From assembly GCF_003966655.1 (NCBI RefSeq), contig NZ_AP018795.1, positions 2,001,501-2,065,500 of the forward strand: a DNA stretch of 64,000 bases. Reading direction: 5' to 3'. Shown one piece after another: positions 1 to 12,391 of this stretch (the first letter of the stretch is position 1; every line of letters begins with the position of its first letter). This DNA is from Acidithiobacillus ferridurans (GTDB lineage: Bacteria; Pseudomonadota; Gammaproteobacteria; Acidithiobacillales; Acidithiobacillaceae). The position numbers and the translations under genes were made by a program. The notes beneath the pieces were generated by a model that worked only from the letters and a program-made list of their open reading frames with translations, was not told the DNA's origin and ran no database searches.

Positions 1-37
1 GTGTATGGTTGGTGGTATCAGCCGATCGGAGCAGGGC

Positions 38-2064
38 ATGGACAAGCGCTTTATCCTGGAGAGCAGTTTTTCGCCGCAGGGCGACCAGCCGGAGGCTATT
101 CGTCTGTTGGTGAACGGCCTTGCCGCTGGTGAATATTTCCAAACCCTGTTGGGGGTGACTGGTTCGGGCAAGACCTTCACCATGGCCAACGTCATCGCCA
201 TCACTCACCGTCCCGCCGTCATCATGGCGCCCAACAAGACCCTTGCAGCGCAACTCTATGCGGAAATGCGCGCGTTCTTTCCCCACAATGCCGTGGAGTA
301 TTTTGTCAGTTATTACGATTACTACCAGCCGGAGGCCTACGTTCCTTCCTCCGACACCTTCATCGAAAAAGACGCCGCCATCAATGACCACATCGAGCAG
401 ATGCGCCTCTCCGCTACCAAGGCCCTGCTGGAACGGCCGGATGTCATCATCGTGGCCACCGTTTCGGCTATCTACGGTCTGGGTGATCCGGCCTCCTACC
501 ATGGCATGATTCTGCATCTGCGCGAGTCCTCCACCATGGATCAGCGCGCCATCCTCAAGCGTCTGGCGGAGATGCAATACAGCCGCAATCCTTTGGAAAT
601 GAAGCGCGGCACCTTTCGCGTCAACGGCGATGTCATCGATATATGGCCCGCGGAAAGCGAAGACGAAGCCGTTCGGATCGAGCTTTTTGGCGACGAACTG
701 GAGCGCATCTCGCTCTTCGATCCCCTGACCGGCAAGACCATCACCCGTTTACCGCGCTACACCATCTACCCCAAAAGCCACTATGTCACCCCGCGCGAGA
801 CCATTCTCGCGGCGCTGGATGCTATCAAAGATGAGCTTCGCTCGCGTCTGGAGGACCTGCGCCGCGCCAACAAGCTGGTCGAAGCGCAACGGTTGGAGCA
901 ACGCACCCGCTTTGATCTGGAGATGATGGCTGAGCTGGGGTACTGCTCTGGGATCGAGAACTACTCCCGCTACCTCTCGGGACGGGTGCCCGGTCAGGCA
1001 CCGCCGACCCTGATGGACTACCTCCCCAAGGATGCCCTGCTATTCATGGACGAATCCCATGTAACGGTCCCGCAGTTCGGGGGATGTACAAGGGCGACCG
1101 TTCGCGCAAGGAAACGCTGGTGGAATATGGTTTTCGTCTGCCCTCGGCGCTGGACAACCGGCCCCTGATGTTTCCCGAGTTCGAGTCACTGATGCCGCAG
1201 ACCGTGTTTATTTCCGCCACGCCCGGTCCCTACGAACTGGAGCACTCCGGGCAGGTGGTGGAGCAGGTGGTACGGCCCACCGGCCTGGTCGATCCCGCTG
1301 TGGATATTCGTCCGGCGAAAGGGCAGGTCGACGATCTGATCAGCGAAATCAACATCGTTGTACGTAACGGTTGGCGCATTCTGGTGACGACGTTGACCAA
1401 GCGGATGGCCGAAGATCTGACCGATTATCTCCACGAACTGGGTATCAAATGCCGCTATCTCCATTCAGATATCGAGACGGTGGAGCGGGTGGAGATCATT
1501 CGCGATCTGCGCGCCGGGGTGTTCGACGTGCTGATCGGGATTAACCTGTTGCGGGAGGGCCTGGATATGCCGGAGGTGGCATTGGTCGCCATTCTGGATG
1601 CGGATAAGGAGGGCTTCCTGCGCTCGGAGCGGTCGCTGATTCAGACCATCGGGCGCGCGGCGCGCAACCTGCACGGGCGGGCCATTCTCTATGCCGACGG
1701 CATCACCAAATCCATGGCCCGCGCCATAGCCGAAACCGACCGCCGCCGGGAGAAGCAGTTGCAGTTCAACGCCCAGCATGGCGTCACCCCGCGCGGCATC
1801 GTCAAGCCGGTATCCGACATGATTGAGGGAGTCTATCGCCGCAATGCACAACCTGCCGCGCATGCTGCGGAAAAAAATGCGGATTATCGCGTGCTCAGTG
1901 ATCCCCAAGCCGTTGCCAAGAAAATCAAGGAACTGGAGGAAGCCATGTACCGACACGCCCGCAACCTGGAGTTTGAGCAGGCAGCGGCGCTGCGGGACGA
2001 TATCAAAAAACTGGAAAACCGCCTTCTGGGGACCGACCTGCCGGTATCTCTGGAGGAGGACTGA
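38..2064 (+). CDS. uvrB: UvrB, excinuclease ABC subunit B (one frameshift)
   Basis: UvrB is the damage-verifying helicase-like subunit of nucleotide excision repair; it is loaded by UvrA and then recruits UvrC. The start at 38 is preceded by GGAG and gives the usual N-terminus; Walker A (GVTGSGKT) lies near residue 40 and the [10 protein letters not shown] beta-hairpin near residue 95. The C-terminus carries the UVR motif ([14 protein letters not shown]) that contacts UvrC. The frame is broken at a run of five G (1079-1083): the protein reads [12 protein letters not shown] in one frame and continues as [16 protein letters not shown] in the next. Adding one G restores an uninterrupted protein of about 675 aa, the normal family length. 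Identity is certain; whether the break is real or a sequencing error cannot be decided here. Confidence 0.93.
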
Positions 2065-2097
2065 AGGGGCAATCCTTGGGAAGTTGCGGGCGGCGCC

Positions 2098-2126
2098 TTG
2101 ACGCCAACTTGAGCATTGCCTATCCT
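2098..2126 (+). promoter_or_regulatory. Sigma-70 type promoter of the alcohol dehydrogenase gene
   Basis: TTGACG (2098-2103) and TATCCT (2121-2126) are separated by exactly 17 bases, lie in the gap after uvrB, and are about 37 bases upstream of the start codon at 2163. No other gene could use it. Confidence 0.55.
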
Positions 2127-2162
2127 GTAAACCAACCGGACGGTATGTAATGACAGGAGAAC

Positions 2163-3215
2163 ATGATGATCAAGGCTAAAGCCTATGCTGCGCAGACTGC
2201 CCGCAGCCCGTTGGCGCCCTACGAAGTACTGCGCCGCGAGCCGGGTCCCGATGATGTCCAGATAGATATACTCTTTTGCGGTGTCTGCCATTCCGATTTG
2301 CACACCGCCCGCAATGAGTGGAAAAACACGCTGTATCCCACTGTTCCTGGCCACGAAATCGTGGGTCGTGTCGTTGCCGTCGGTAAGGATGTCAAAAATT
2401 TTAATGTTGGTGATTTTGCCGGTGTCGGTTGCATGGTGGACAGTTGTGGGCACTGTCCGTCCTGTGATGAGGGTGAGGAGCAGTACTGCGATAACGGATT
2501 TACCGGAACCTACAACGGCCCGGTATTTGGCGGCGAAAATACCTACGGTGGCTATTCCCAGAGCGTGGTGGTCAAAGAATCCTTTGTGTTGAAGATTCGG
2601 CATGATGAAAAAGATCTGGCGAGTGTGGCGCCGCTGCTCTGCGCCGGTATCACCACGTACTCGCCCTTACGCCACTGGGGTGCCGGACCGGGTAAAAAGG
2701 TCGGCATTGTGGGTCTGGGCGGCCTTGGTCATATGGGCGTCAAATTGGCGCACGCCATGGGCGCCCATGTGGTGCTGTTCACCACCTCCCCCGGCAAAGT
2801 GGAGGATGGTAAGCGGCTGGGGGCGGATGAGGTCTGCATCTCCAGAGATGACGCGCAAATGGCCTCCCATGCCAACAGCTTCGATTTTATCCTCAATACG
2901 GTGGCCGCGTCCCATGATCTGGACGCCTTCCTGAATCTGCTCAAGCGGGACGGTACGATGACACTGGTGGGTGCGCCGGCTGAGCCCCATCCGTCACCAG
3001 AAGTCTTCAACCTGATTTTTAAGCGTCGGCAGCTCGCAGGCTCCCTTATCGGTGGTATTCGGGAAACGCAGGAGATGCTGGATTTCTGCGCACAGCGCGG
3101 GATCGGTTCGGATATCGAGATGATCCCCATGGACTACATCAATACCGCCTACGAAAGAATGCTGAAGAGCGATGTGAAGTATCGCTTTGTGATTGACATG
3201 GCGACACTGAAGTAG
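2163..3215 (+). CDS. Zinc-dependent alcohol dehydrogenase, YahK/cinnamyl-alcohol type
   Basis: This is a medium-chain zinc alcohol/aldehyde reductase of the NADPH-preferring YahK/CAD group, which reduces a broad range of aldehydes. Visible motifs are the catalytic zinc site CGVCHSDLH (near residue 40) and GHE, the structural zinc cysteines in the CGHCPSCDEGEEQYC segment (about 100-115), and the Rossmann motif GLGGLGHMG (near 185). The length (350 aa) matches the family. ATG occurs at 2163 and again at 2166; AGGAGA at 2154-2159 suits either. It stands alone between uvrB and pyrG with its own promoter, so it is probably a single-gene unit. The physiological substrate cannot be told; aldehyde detoxification is a reasonable guess. 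Confidence 0.9.
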   Translation: MMIKAKAYAAQTARSPLAPYEVLRREPGPDDVQIDILFCGVCHSDLHTARNEWKNTLYPTVPGHEIVGRVVAVGKDVKNFNVGDFAGVGCMVDSCGHCPSCDEGEEQYCDNGFTGTYNGPVFGGENTYGGYSQSVVVKESFVLKIRHDEKDLASVAPLLCAGITTYSPLRHWGAGPGKKVGIVGLGGLGHMGVKLAHAMGAHVVLFTTSPGKVEDGKRLGADEVCISRDDAQMASHANSFDFILNTVAASHDLDAFLNLLKRDGTMTLVGAPAEPHPSPEVFNLIFKRRQLAGSLIGGIRETQEMLDFCAQRGIGSDIEMIPMDYINTAYERMLKSDVKYRFVIDMATLK

Positions 3216-3363
3216 GCCCTCTGGGGCGGCGGTTTACAGCCCCCCACCCGCTCTTTGGTTTCAAGGCAAAATGTCAAGGCAGCAGGAAGCCCGTCCGGGC
3301 TGCCGCAGAAAGGTGATTTTGCGTTGTGCCGCACGTCTGAATTGGCTACCATGCGCAGGTTAA

Positions 3364-7138
<3,775 letters not shown>

Positions 7139-7193
7139 AAAGATATTTAATGGAATATTTGCTGGGCCATTAAATTTTCGAGGATTTTGCGGC

Positions 7194-7559
7194 ATGGGTT
7201 ACCGGGCGCGCGTAAAAAACTGGATGGATACTGCCAAGGCAGAGATGCGCCTTGTGGATTTCATGCTTTTTGCCGTGTTATGTGCCCTGCAATATCCGCT
7301 TTGGTTCGGTGCGGGTAGCTGGTGGAATATGGCGAACCTGCACCGGAAACTGGAAGTCAAGCAGGTGATTTTGAAGCAATTGGAAGCCCGCAATGACCTT
7401 CTGGCAGCGCAGGTGACGAGCCTGCAAACGGGAAGCCGTGCCGTCGAAGAACTGGCCCGCCGTCATCTCGGAATGGTTAGCAAGGGAGAGGTGTTTGTCT
7501 GGGTGATACCCGCCAAAGGTGCCTTCGACGGCGCACGGACCAGCACTCAGGCGTCGTGA
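7194..7559 (+). CDS. ftsB: Cell division protein FtsB (septum formation initiator)
   Basis: FtsB is a bitopic inner-membrane protein that forms the FtsQ-FtsL-FtsB complex of the divisome. The protein shows a single transmembrane helix (VDFMLFAVLCALQYPLWFG) followed by a coiled coil (LHRKLEVKQVILKQLEARNDLLAAQVTSL, split here only by description) and the conserved EELARRHLGMVSKGEVFVWVIP segment typical of FtsB. The start at 7194 follows a GAGG and gives 121 aa; later ATGs at 7224 and 7248 are possible, since E. coli FtsB is 103 aa. Placement directly after eno is the usual gene order in gammaproteobacteria and supports the call. Confidence 0.88.
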   Translation: MGYRARVKNWMDTAKAEMRLVDFMLFAVLCALQYPLWFGAGSWWNMANLHRKLEVKQVILKQLEARNDLLAAQVTSLQTGSRAVEELARRHLGMVSKGEVFVWVIPAKGAFDGARTSTQAS

Positions 7560-7611
7560 ACTGCGCCGGGCGTCTTGCAGGTCGGTGGTATAGCCGTCCA
7601 GTTATGCTCCG

Positions 7612-8172
7612 TCAGGCGCGGTCAATGTAACTGCCATCCACCGTATTCACCCGAATTTTTTCACCCGCGTTCACAAACTGCGGCACCATAACCGTAATGC
7701 CGGTCTCCATCTGTGCGGATTTGTAGGAACCGGTAGCGGTTTGCCCCTTGATGGAAGGCTCGGCTTCACGCACCTCTAAAATAACCACAGGCGGCAATTC
7801 AACGCCGATAGGTCGTTCATTGTGGAGGTTGACCTGAATCTCAGTGTTGGGAAGGAGATAACCTGTCTGTCCTTCGAGCAGGTCCTCACTGAGGATGAGT
7901 TGCTCGAAGTTCTCATTGTCCATGAAGACATACCCGGTGGCATCGGTATAGAGATACTGCATGGTACGGGGTTCGACGACGGCTTTCTCCATGGTTTCTC
8001 CCGAGCGGAAGCGCGTATTGGACTTGGTGCCTGTCTCGATATTTTTCATCTCGACCTGCACGAAGGCGCCGCCTTTGCCAGGCTTGACGAAATCGGTTTT
8101 GAGTACGCGCCAGAGCCCCTTTTCATATTCGAGAATATTGCCGGGGCGGATATCAAAGGCGGAAATCTTCAT
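7612..8172 (-). CDS. efp: Elongation factor P
   Basis: EF-P enters the ribosomal E site and relieves stalling at polyproline stretches. The 186-residue protein has the three beta-barrel domains of the family, with the modification loop KPGKGGAF placing the modifiable lysine at residue 33, equivalent to E. coli Lys34, so an EpmA-type beta-lysylation is possible. The start at 8172 is the standard MKISAFDIRPGN; longer readings upstream run into the divergent promoter region. It is transcribed convergently towards ftsB and divergently from the DUF971 gene. Confidence 0.97.
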   Translation of the reverse strand: MKISAFDIRPGNILEYEKGLWRVLKTDFVKPGKGGAFVQVEMKNIETGTKSNTRFRSGETMEKAVVEPRTMQYLYTDATGYVFMDNENFEQLILSEDLLEGQTGYLLPNTEIQVNLHNERPIGVELPPVVILEVREAEPSIKGQTATGSYKSAQMETGITVMVPQFVNAGEKIRVNTVDGSYIDRA

Positions 8173-8262
8173 ACTATAGTCCTTCTGGGCATTCCCTTTA
8201 GAGGGCGTGGATTGTACCCTAGAGGCATATTTCTGACCAGCCCGGTCCCTTGAGAGGTAATC

Positions 8263-8565
8263 ATGTCCGATCCCCGTACCCAGCCCCTGGAGATTCGCCC
8301 CCTCATGATCAGCCGCGTCATGGAAGTCGACTGGGCCGACGGACATACCAGCCGCCTGACCTTCGAACACCTGCGGGTAGAGTGTCCCTGCGCGGAGTGC
8401 AAAGGGCACACGCCCGATCAGGCGCAGATCATCACCGGCAAGGAGCATGTGAGTGTTGTGGAGGTGGTGCCGGTAGGCCATTACGCGGTGCAGTTGCATT
8501 TCAGTGATGGCCACAATACCGGGATTTTCACATGGGAGTATCTGCGCAGGCTGGACGCTGAATGA
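8263..8565 (+). CDS. DUF971 (GBBH-like N-terminal domain) protein
   Basis: A 100-residue protein with the DUF971 pattern: WADGHTSRLTFEHLRVECPCAECKGH near the middle and a C-terminal FSDGHNTGIFTWEYLRRL. The domain is the one found at the N-terminus of gamma-butyrobetaine hydroxylase and in Mrp/ApbC proteins, where it is thought to bind metal or Fe-S cofactors; the CPCAEC cysteines here fit metal binding. As a stand-alone protein its role is not known. GAGAGG five bases upstream of the ATG fixes the start. It is divergent from efp and 32 bases ahead of uvrC. Confidence 0.85.
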   Translation: MSDPRTQPLEIRPLMISRVMEVDWADGHTSRLTFEHLRVECPCAECKGHTPDQAQIITGKEHVSVVEVVPVGHYAVQLHFSDGHNTGIFTWEYLRRLDAE

Positions 8566-8597
8566 GTACCGCGGGGATTGAGCAGCCCTGAGATTTT

Positions 8598-10469
8598 ATG
8601 GATTCTGAACAGGTAGAGCAATTTGAGAACACTGACGGTGCCGTGGACACACCCTTCGTTCCCGGAGAGTTTCTGCGGACGTTGACCAGCCAGCCCGGTA
8701 TTTATCAGATGTTCGGCCAGGGCAGTCGCCTGCTCTATGTGGGTAAAGCCCGCAATCTCCGGCGCCGCGTGAGTTCCTATTTTCAGAAGCAGCGCCATAC
8801 GCCAAAAACGCTGGCGATGTTGGCGCAGGTAACACGGGTGGAGGTGGTGGTCACCCACACAGAGACGGAAGCGCTGGTGCTGGAGGCCAATCTCATCAAG
8901 CGCCACCACCCGCCATACAATATCCTGCTGCGCGATGACAAGAGTTACCCCTATCTGTTCATAGAAACCGGTCACGACACGCCGCGCATGAGTTTGCACC
9001 GGGGTGCGCAGAAGGGCAAAGGGCACTACTTCGGTCCGTATCCGGCCGTTACTGCGTTACGTGAGAGTATGGTGCTGCTACAGAAAGCCTTTCGATTGCG
9101 GACCTGCGAGGATCATACTTTTCATCACCGCAGCCGGGCTTGTTTGCAGTACCAGATTCGTCGTTGCAGCGGCCCCTGTGTTGGGCATATCAGCGGCGAG
9201 GACTACGCGCGGGATGTGGCGGACACGATTCGCTTTCTGGAAGGAAAGAGCGACGAAGCGATTCGCAGTCTGGGGGCGCGTATGCAAGCGGCGGCTGAGC
9301 GACTGGATTTCGAGGAGGCAGCGCGACGCCGTGACCAGATCGCCGCGTTGTCCAAGATTCAGGAGCGTCAGTATGTGGCGCAGGCGGGTGGCGGCGATTT
9401 TGATGTGCTGGCGGCAGCACAAGAGAATGGGCAGTGGGTGGTGTACGTCAGTTTTATCCGCAATGGACGGCAGTTGGGCGGGCGCTCCGTTTTTCCGCGG
9501 CATACCGAAGAAGTGCGCGCGCCGGACGTACTCGCAGCCTTTCTCATGCAGTTCTACAGCGATAAAGAGGTGCCGGGGAATCTGCTGGTCAATGTGCTGC
9601 CGCGTTCACCAGCCTCCCTGGCGGAGGCGCTGGGCAGCGAAGCCGGGCACAGGGTCATGATCGATCAGCCCCAGCGCGGTCCACGCAAGCGCTGGATGGC
9701 GTTAGCGCTGACCAACGCCATGGGGGCGTTGCGCCAGAGGGCGCAGACGGCCAGCGCGGGACGGCGGCGCATGCTCCTGTTGCAGAAGCTCCTTGAACTC
9801 CCGGAGACGCCGCAGCGAGTAGAGTGTTTTGACATCAGTCATACCCGGGGCGAGGTGGCTGTGGCATCTTGTGTGGTTTTCGGTGAAGATGGGGCACTGA
9901 AGAACGAATATCGCCGCTTCAATATTCGCGATATCCGGGGCGGTGACGATTACGCGGCTATGGAGCAGGCCGTCCACCGCCGCTATGGGCGACTGCAGAA
10001 AGAGGGCCTGGTCTTGCCGGAGATCGTCTTCATTGACGGTGGTGCTGGACAGGTGGCTCGTGCGCAGGCGGCTCTGGACGCATTGGAGATCGGTTGCATC
10101 CAGTTGTGCGGGGTGGCGAAGGGGACGGCGCGGCGTCCAGGGCTGGAGATGCTGCATATCCCCGGATGGGCGGTCCCGCGACAATTGGACGATGATGATC
10201 CGGCACTGCTGGTCATTCAGGAAATCCGCGACGAAGCCCATCGTTTTGCTATTACTGGTCACCGCGCGCGCCGCGGCAAAGCACGGCAGGAATCCGATCT
10301 GGACGGCATCTCCGGGATCGGGCCGAAACGGCGGGTGGCGTTGTTACGCGCATTTGGCGGCTTACGCGGTATTCGTGACGCCGGTATGGAGGATTTGCAG
10401 CGCGTAGAGGGTATCCATCTGGAGCTCGCGCAGCGGATATATGATTTCTTTCACGTAGGACGTGCCTGA
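8598..10469 (+). CDS. uvrC: UvrC, excinuclease ABC subunit C
   Basis: UvrC makes both incisions in nucleotide excision repair. In order the 623-aa protein has the GIY-YIG endonuclease domain (PGIYQMFGQG...LLYVGKARNLRRRV, residues about 32-60), the UVR motif that binds UvrB (RLDFEEAARRRDQIAAL, about 235-252), the RNase H-like domain containing ECFDISH and FIDGGAGQ, and a C-terminal helix-hairpin-helix pair (LDGISGIGPKRRVALL). The ATG at 8598 has no strong Shine-Dalgarno. pgsA follows after two bases, the usual uvrC-pgsA pair. Confidence 0.96.
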   Translation: MDSEQVEQFENTDGAVDTPFVPGEFLRTLTSQPGIYQMFGQGSRLLYVGKARNLRRRVSSYFQKQRHTPKTLAMLAQVTRVEVVVTHTETEALVLEANLIKRHHPPYNILLRDDKSYPYLFIETGHDTPRMSLHRGAQKGKGHYFGPYPAVTALRESMVLLQKAFRLRTCEDHTFHHRSRACLQYQIRRCSGPCVGHISGEDYARDVADTIRFLEGKSDEAIRSLGARMQAAAERLDFEEAARRRDQIAALSKIQERQYVAQAGGGDFDVLAAAQENGQWVVYVSFIRNGRQLGGRSVFPRHTEEVRAPDVLAAFLMQFYSDKEVPGNLLVNVLPRSPASLAEALGSEAGHRVMIDQPQRGPRKRWMALALTNAMGALRQRAQTASAGRRRMLLLQKLLELPETPQRVECFDISHTRGEVAVASCVVFGEDGALKNEYRRFNIRDIRGGDDYAAMEQAVHRRYGRLQKEGLVLPEIVFIDGGAGQVARAQAALDALEIGCIQLCGVAKGTARRPGLEMLHIPGWAVPRQLDDDDPALLVIQEIRDEAHRFAITGHRARRGKARQESDLDGISGIGPKRRVALLRAFGGLRGIRDAGMEDLQRVEGIHLELAQRIYDFFHVGRA

Positions 10470-10471
10470 TT

Positions 10472-11062
10472 GTGATAAAACGGCTGCCCAATTTCCTGAC
10501 CATTCTGCGCATCGGGCTGGTGCCTATTTTCGTGGCGCTCTTCTACTGGGGGGGCGACATGCGCACTTTCGGTGCCACCGGAGTTTTTGCGGTGGCGGCG
10601 ATTACCGATTGGGCCGATGGCTACCTCGCCCGGCGTTATCAGGGGGTATCGCCTTTCGGTACCTTTCTCGACCCGGTTGCAGATAAGGTCATGGTGGCTA
10701 CCGCACTGGTGCTCATTGCCTCCTCCGGAGAGATACCGGCACTCCTGGCTGGTATCCTGATCAGCATCATCGTCGGCCGGGAAATTACCGTGTCAGCGTT
10801 GCGTGAGTGGATGGCCGAGGTGGGTGAGCGCAAAAAGGTGGCCGTCTCCTGGCTGGGTAAGGCGAAGGCAGCCACGCAGATGATTTCGATCCTGCTGCTG
10901 GTCTACGAGCGCCCGGTGCGGGGATTGTCCGCACGCACTCTGGGGACCGCTCTCCTGATCGTCGCGGCGGCGATGACACTCTGGAGTATGGTGGGCTACT
11001 TGCGCGCCGCCTGGCCCAGCCTACAGGGCAGTAGCGGGGCTCATCTTGACAGGGAGCGGTGA
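10472..11062 (+). CDS. pgsA: CDP-diacylglycerol-glycerol-3-phosphate 3-phosphatidyltransferase
   Basis: PgsA is the inner-membrane enzyme that makes phosphatidylglycerol phosphate, the committed step to phosphatidylglycerol and cardiolipin. The CDP-alcohol phosphotransferase motif D-x2-DG-x2-AR-x8-G-x3-D-x3-D is intact, running from DWADGYLARR to FLDPVADK near residues 46-72, and several hydrophobic helices are evident. The start is GTG at 10472, two bases after the uvrC stop, implying coupling. Length 196 aa is normal. Confidence 0.95.
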   Translation: MIKRLPNFLTILRIGLVPIFVALFYWGGDMRTFGATGVFAVAAITDWADGYLARRYQGVSPFGTFLDPVADKVMVATALVLIASSGEIPALLAGILISIIVGREITVSALREWMAEVGERKKVAVSWLGKAKAATQMISILLLVYERPVRGLSARTLGTALLIVAAAMTLWSMVGYLRAAWPSLQGSSGAHLDRER

Positions 11063-11084
11063 CCCCGGTAACCTCTGTGGCCAT

Positions 11085-11159
11085 GCGGGAATAGCTCAGT
11101 GGTAGAGCACAACCTTGCCAAGGTTGGGGTCGCGAGTTCGAGCCTCGTTTCCCGCTCCA
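11085..11159 (+). tRNA. tRNA-Gly (anticodon GCC)
   Basis: A 75-base cloverleaf with a GCGGGAA/TTCCCGC acceptor stem, D-arm AGCTCAGTGGTAGAGC, anticodon loop TTGCCAA between CAACC and GGTTG, T-loop GTTCGAG, and an encoded CCA end. Confidence 0.97.
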
Positions 11160-11166
11160 TAATCGA

Positions 11167-11198
11167 GGGAAAGCGTTCGGTCTTTCCCTTTTCTTTTA
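11167..11198 (+). terminator. Rho-independent terminator after tRNA-Gly
   Basis: GGGAAAG (11167-11173) pairs with CTTTCCC (11182-11188) across an eight-base loop and is followed by TTTTCTTTT. It lies between the two tRNA genes, so tRNA-Cys either relies on read-through or has its own promoter. Confidence 0.65.
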
Positions 11199-11199
11199 A

Positions 11200-11273
11200 G
11201 GCTGGGTGGCAGAATGGTCATGCAGCGGCCTGCAAAGCCGTGGAAGCCGGTTCGATTCCGGCCCCAGCCTCCA
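11200..11273 (+). tRNA. tRNA-Cys (anticodon GCA)
   Basis: A 74-base cloverleaf: acceptor GGCTGGG/CCCAGCC, anticodon loop CTGCAAA flanked by GCGGC and GCCGT, T-loop GTTCGAT, discriminator T and encoded CCA. A decayed gene begins just past its 3' end. Confidence 0.96.
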
Positions 11274-11290
11274 AACAAAAACAACAAACG

Positions 11291-11618
11291 GATTCGGCAT
11301 TGAGCAGCAAGGAGGCATTGGATGCCGCCGCGCCTTGCAGTCCGAACATGAGCAGCACCGGAGCGATGACACCTCCGGCCAGTACGGAGGCCCCAAACCA
11401 GAGGGTGTCTGCACGCGATAAATGGGCGCGCGGACTGCGGCGCAGTAGTCGATATAAACTCAGTCACAGACCTGACCCCAAATAAAGAAGGGCCGCGAGC
11501 ATCCAGGGACTGACTGAGGTTAGAAGAATTTTGACCAGAGGGGTGCTGGCACCAAAAAGGAGGCGGAGAAAATAGCTGCCGGGATTCCGGGACGCAGCAA
11601 CTTTTGGAGAAAATTCAT
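11291..11618 (-). pseudogene. Decayed EamA/DMT-family transporter, N-terminal part only
   Basis: Read on the minus strand from an ATG at 11618, the sequence gives MNFLQKLLRPGIPAAIFSA, then shifts frame once to LLFGASTPLVKILLTSVSPWM and LAALLYLGSGL, meets a TGA at 11464-11466, and continues as RLLRRSPRAHLSRADTLWF and LAGGVIAPVLLMFGLQGAAA. This is the two-helix start of an EamA (drug/metabolite transporter) protein. The coding similarity stops about 18 bases from the 3' end of tRNA-Cys; the other roughly two thirds of the gene is missing. One frameshift, one nonsense codon and a truncation show it is not functional. The rest of 11274-11808 holds no gene that I can support. Confidence 0.75.
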
Positions 11619-11792
11619 GGGATTATGCACGTGTCATGACCCAGTGTGAAATGAAAAGGAATCATAAAGAGCATTGTTATTGCAGGCAAGATCAATAATG
11701 CTGGCCAACTGTCTATTTGATCCTGAAAACGGCAGTCACTGTGGATGATTTGTCGTGATTAAGGGCGGATTGGGGTGAAATGTGATCCAGTG

Positions 11793-11810
11793 GATCTCTG
11801 CTAAGAGATC
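11793..11810 (-). terminator. Hairpin at the end of nasT, possible terminator
   Basis: GATCTCT and AGAGATC form a perfect seven-pair stem around a four-base loop immediately beyond and touching the nasT stop codon. There is no T tract on the minus-strand side, so it may act only as a weak or Rho-assisted terminator or as a 3' stabiliser of the nir-nas transcript. Confidence 0.35.
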
Positions 11811-12387
11811 AAGAACTGCCTGCTTCGCCCACCGTAATTACCATTTCTGCAATTTCTCCTAGTTTTTTACCCTTGTCCATGGCGAGCCGCCGCATGCGCC
11901 GATAGGCTTCGGCTTCGTCAATCTGCAAGTCGCGCATGAGGATGCCCTTGGCTTTTTCAATTTGCTTGCGCTCGGCGAGGGCATTTTGGGTGTCTTTGAG
12001 TTCTTTGCGTAATTGCCGATATTCGGCATAGCGGAGCGCCGCCACCTTGAGAATAGGGGCAATATCCTGGGCGGAAATGCCGTGGGCAACATAGGCGGCA
12101 ACACCAGCACGAATAGCCCGGCGCATGGTGTCTTCATCTTCAGGGGCGCCCAGCACGACGACCGGTAGTTCCAGGGTTTCGCTGAGGAACACGATGTGTT
12201 CGAGCACGTCTCGTTCGGGGCTGCCCGCTTCGGCGATGATGACATCGGGCTGCAGATTTTCCAGACGTTGCCAGGAAAGCGCTGACCAGCCAAAAATATC
12301 CACGACAATCTGCCCCTCACTGGCGAGGGCATCCCGGAGGATTTCTGCACGCTCCACATTATTGTCGATCAGGACGATGCGACGCAT
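11809..12387 (-). CDS. nasT: NasT-type ANTAR-domain antiterminator
   Basis: NasT is an RNA-binding response-regulator-like protein which, when released by NasS in the presence of nitrate or nitrite, prevents termination in the leaders of nitrate assimilation operons. The 192-aa protein has an N-terminal receiver-like domain (MRRIVLIDNN...) and a C-terminal ANTAR domain (ERKQIEKAKGILMRD...EAYRRMRRLAMDKGKKLGEIAEMVI, residues about 140-185). The usual phospho-acceptor aspartate is replaced by Glu53 in PDVIIAEAGSP, so it is probably controlled by protein binding, not by phosphorylation. It is the last gene of the nirB operon, four bases after cbiX, and its likely targets (leaders of nirB, the transporter and nasS) lie in this window. 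Confidence 0.85.
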   Translation of the reverse strand: MRRIVLIDNNVERAEILRDALASEGQIVVDIFGWSALSWQRLENLQPDVIIAEAGSPERDVLEHIVFLSETLELPVVVLGAPEDEDTMRRAIRAGVAAYVAHGISAQDIAPILKVAALRYAEYRQLRKELKDTQNALAERKQIEKAKGILMRDLQIDEAEAYRRMRRLAMDKGKKLGEIAEMVITVGEAGSS

Positions 12388-12391
12388 GGGC

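Noticed and set aside
11099-11485. Plus-strand frame running through tRNA-Gly and tRNA-Cys
   Set aside because: It contains two complete tRNA genes and a terminator; it cannot be a protein gene.
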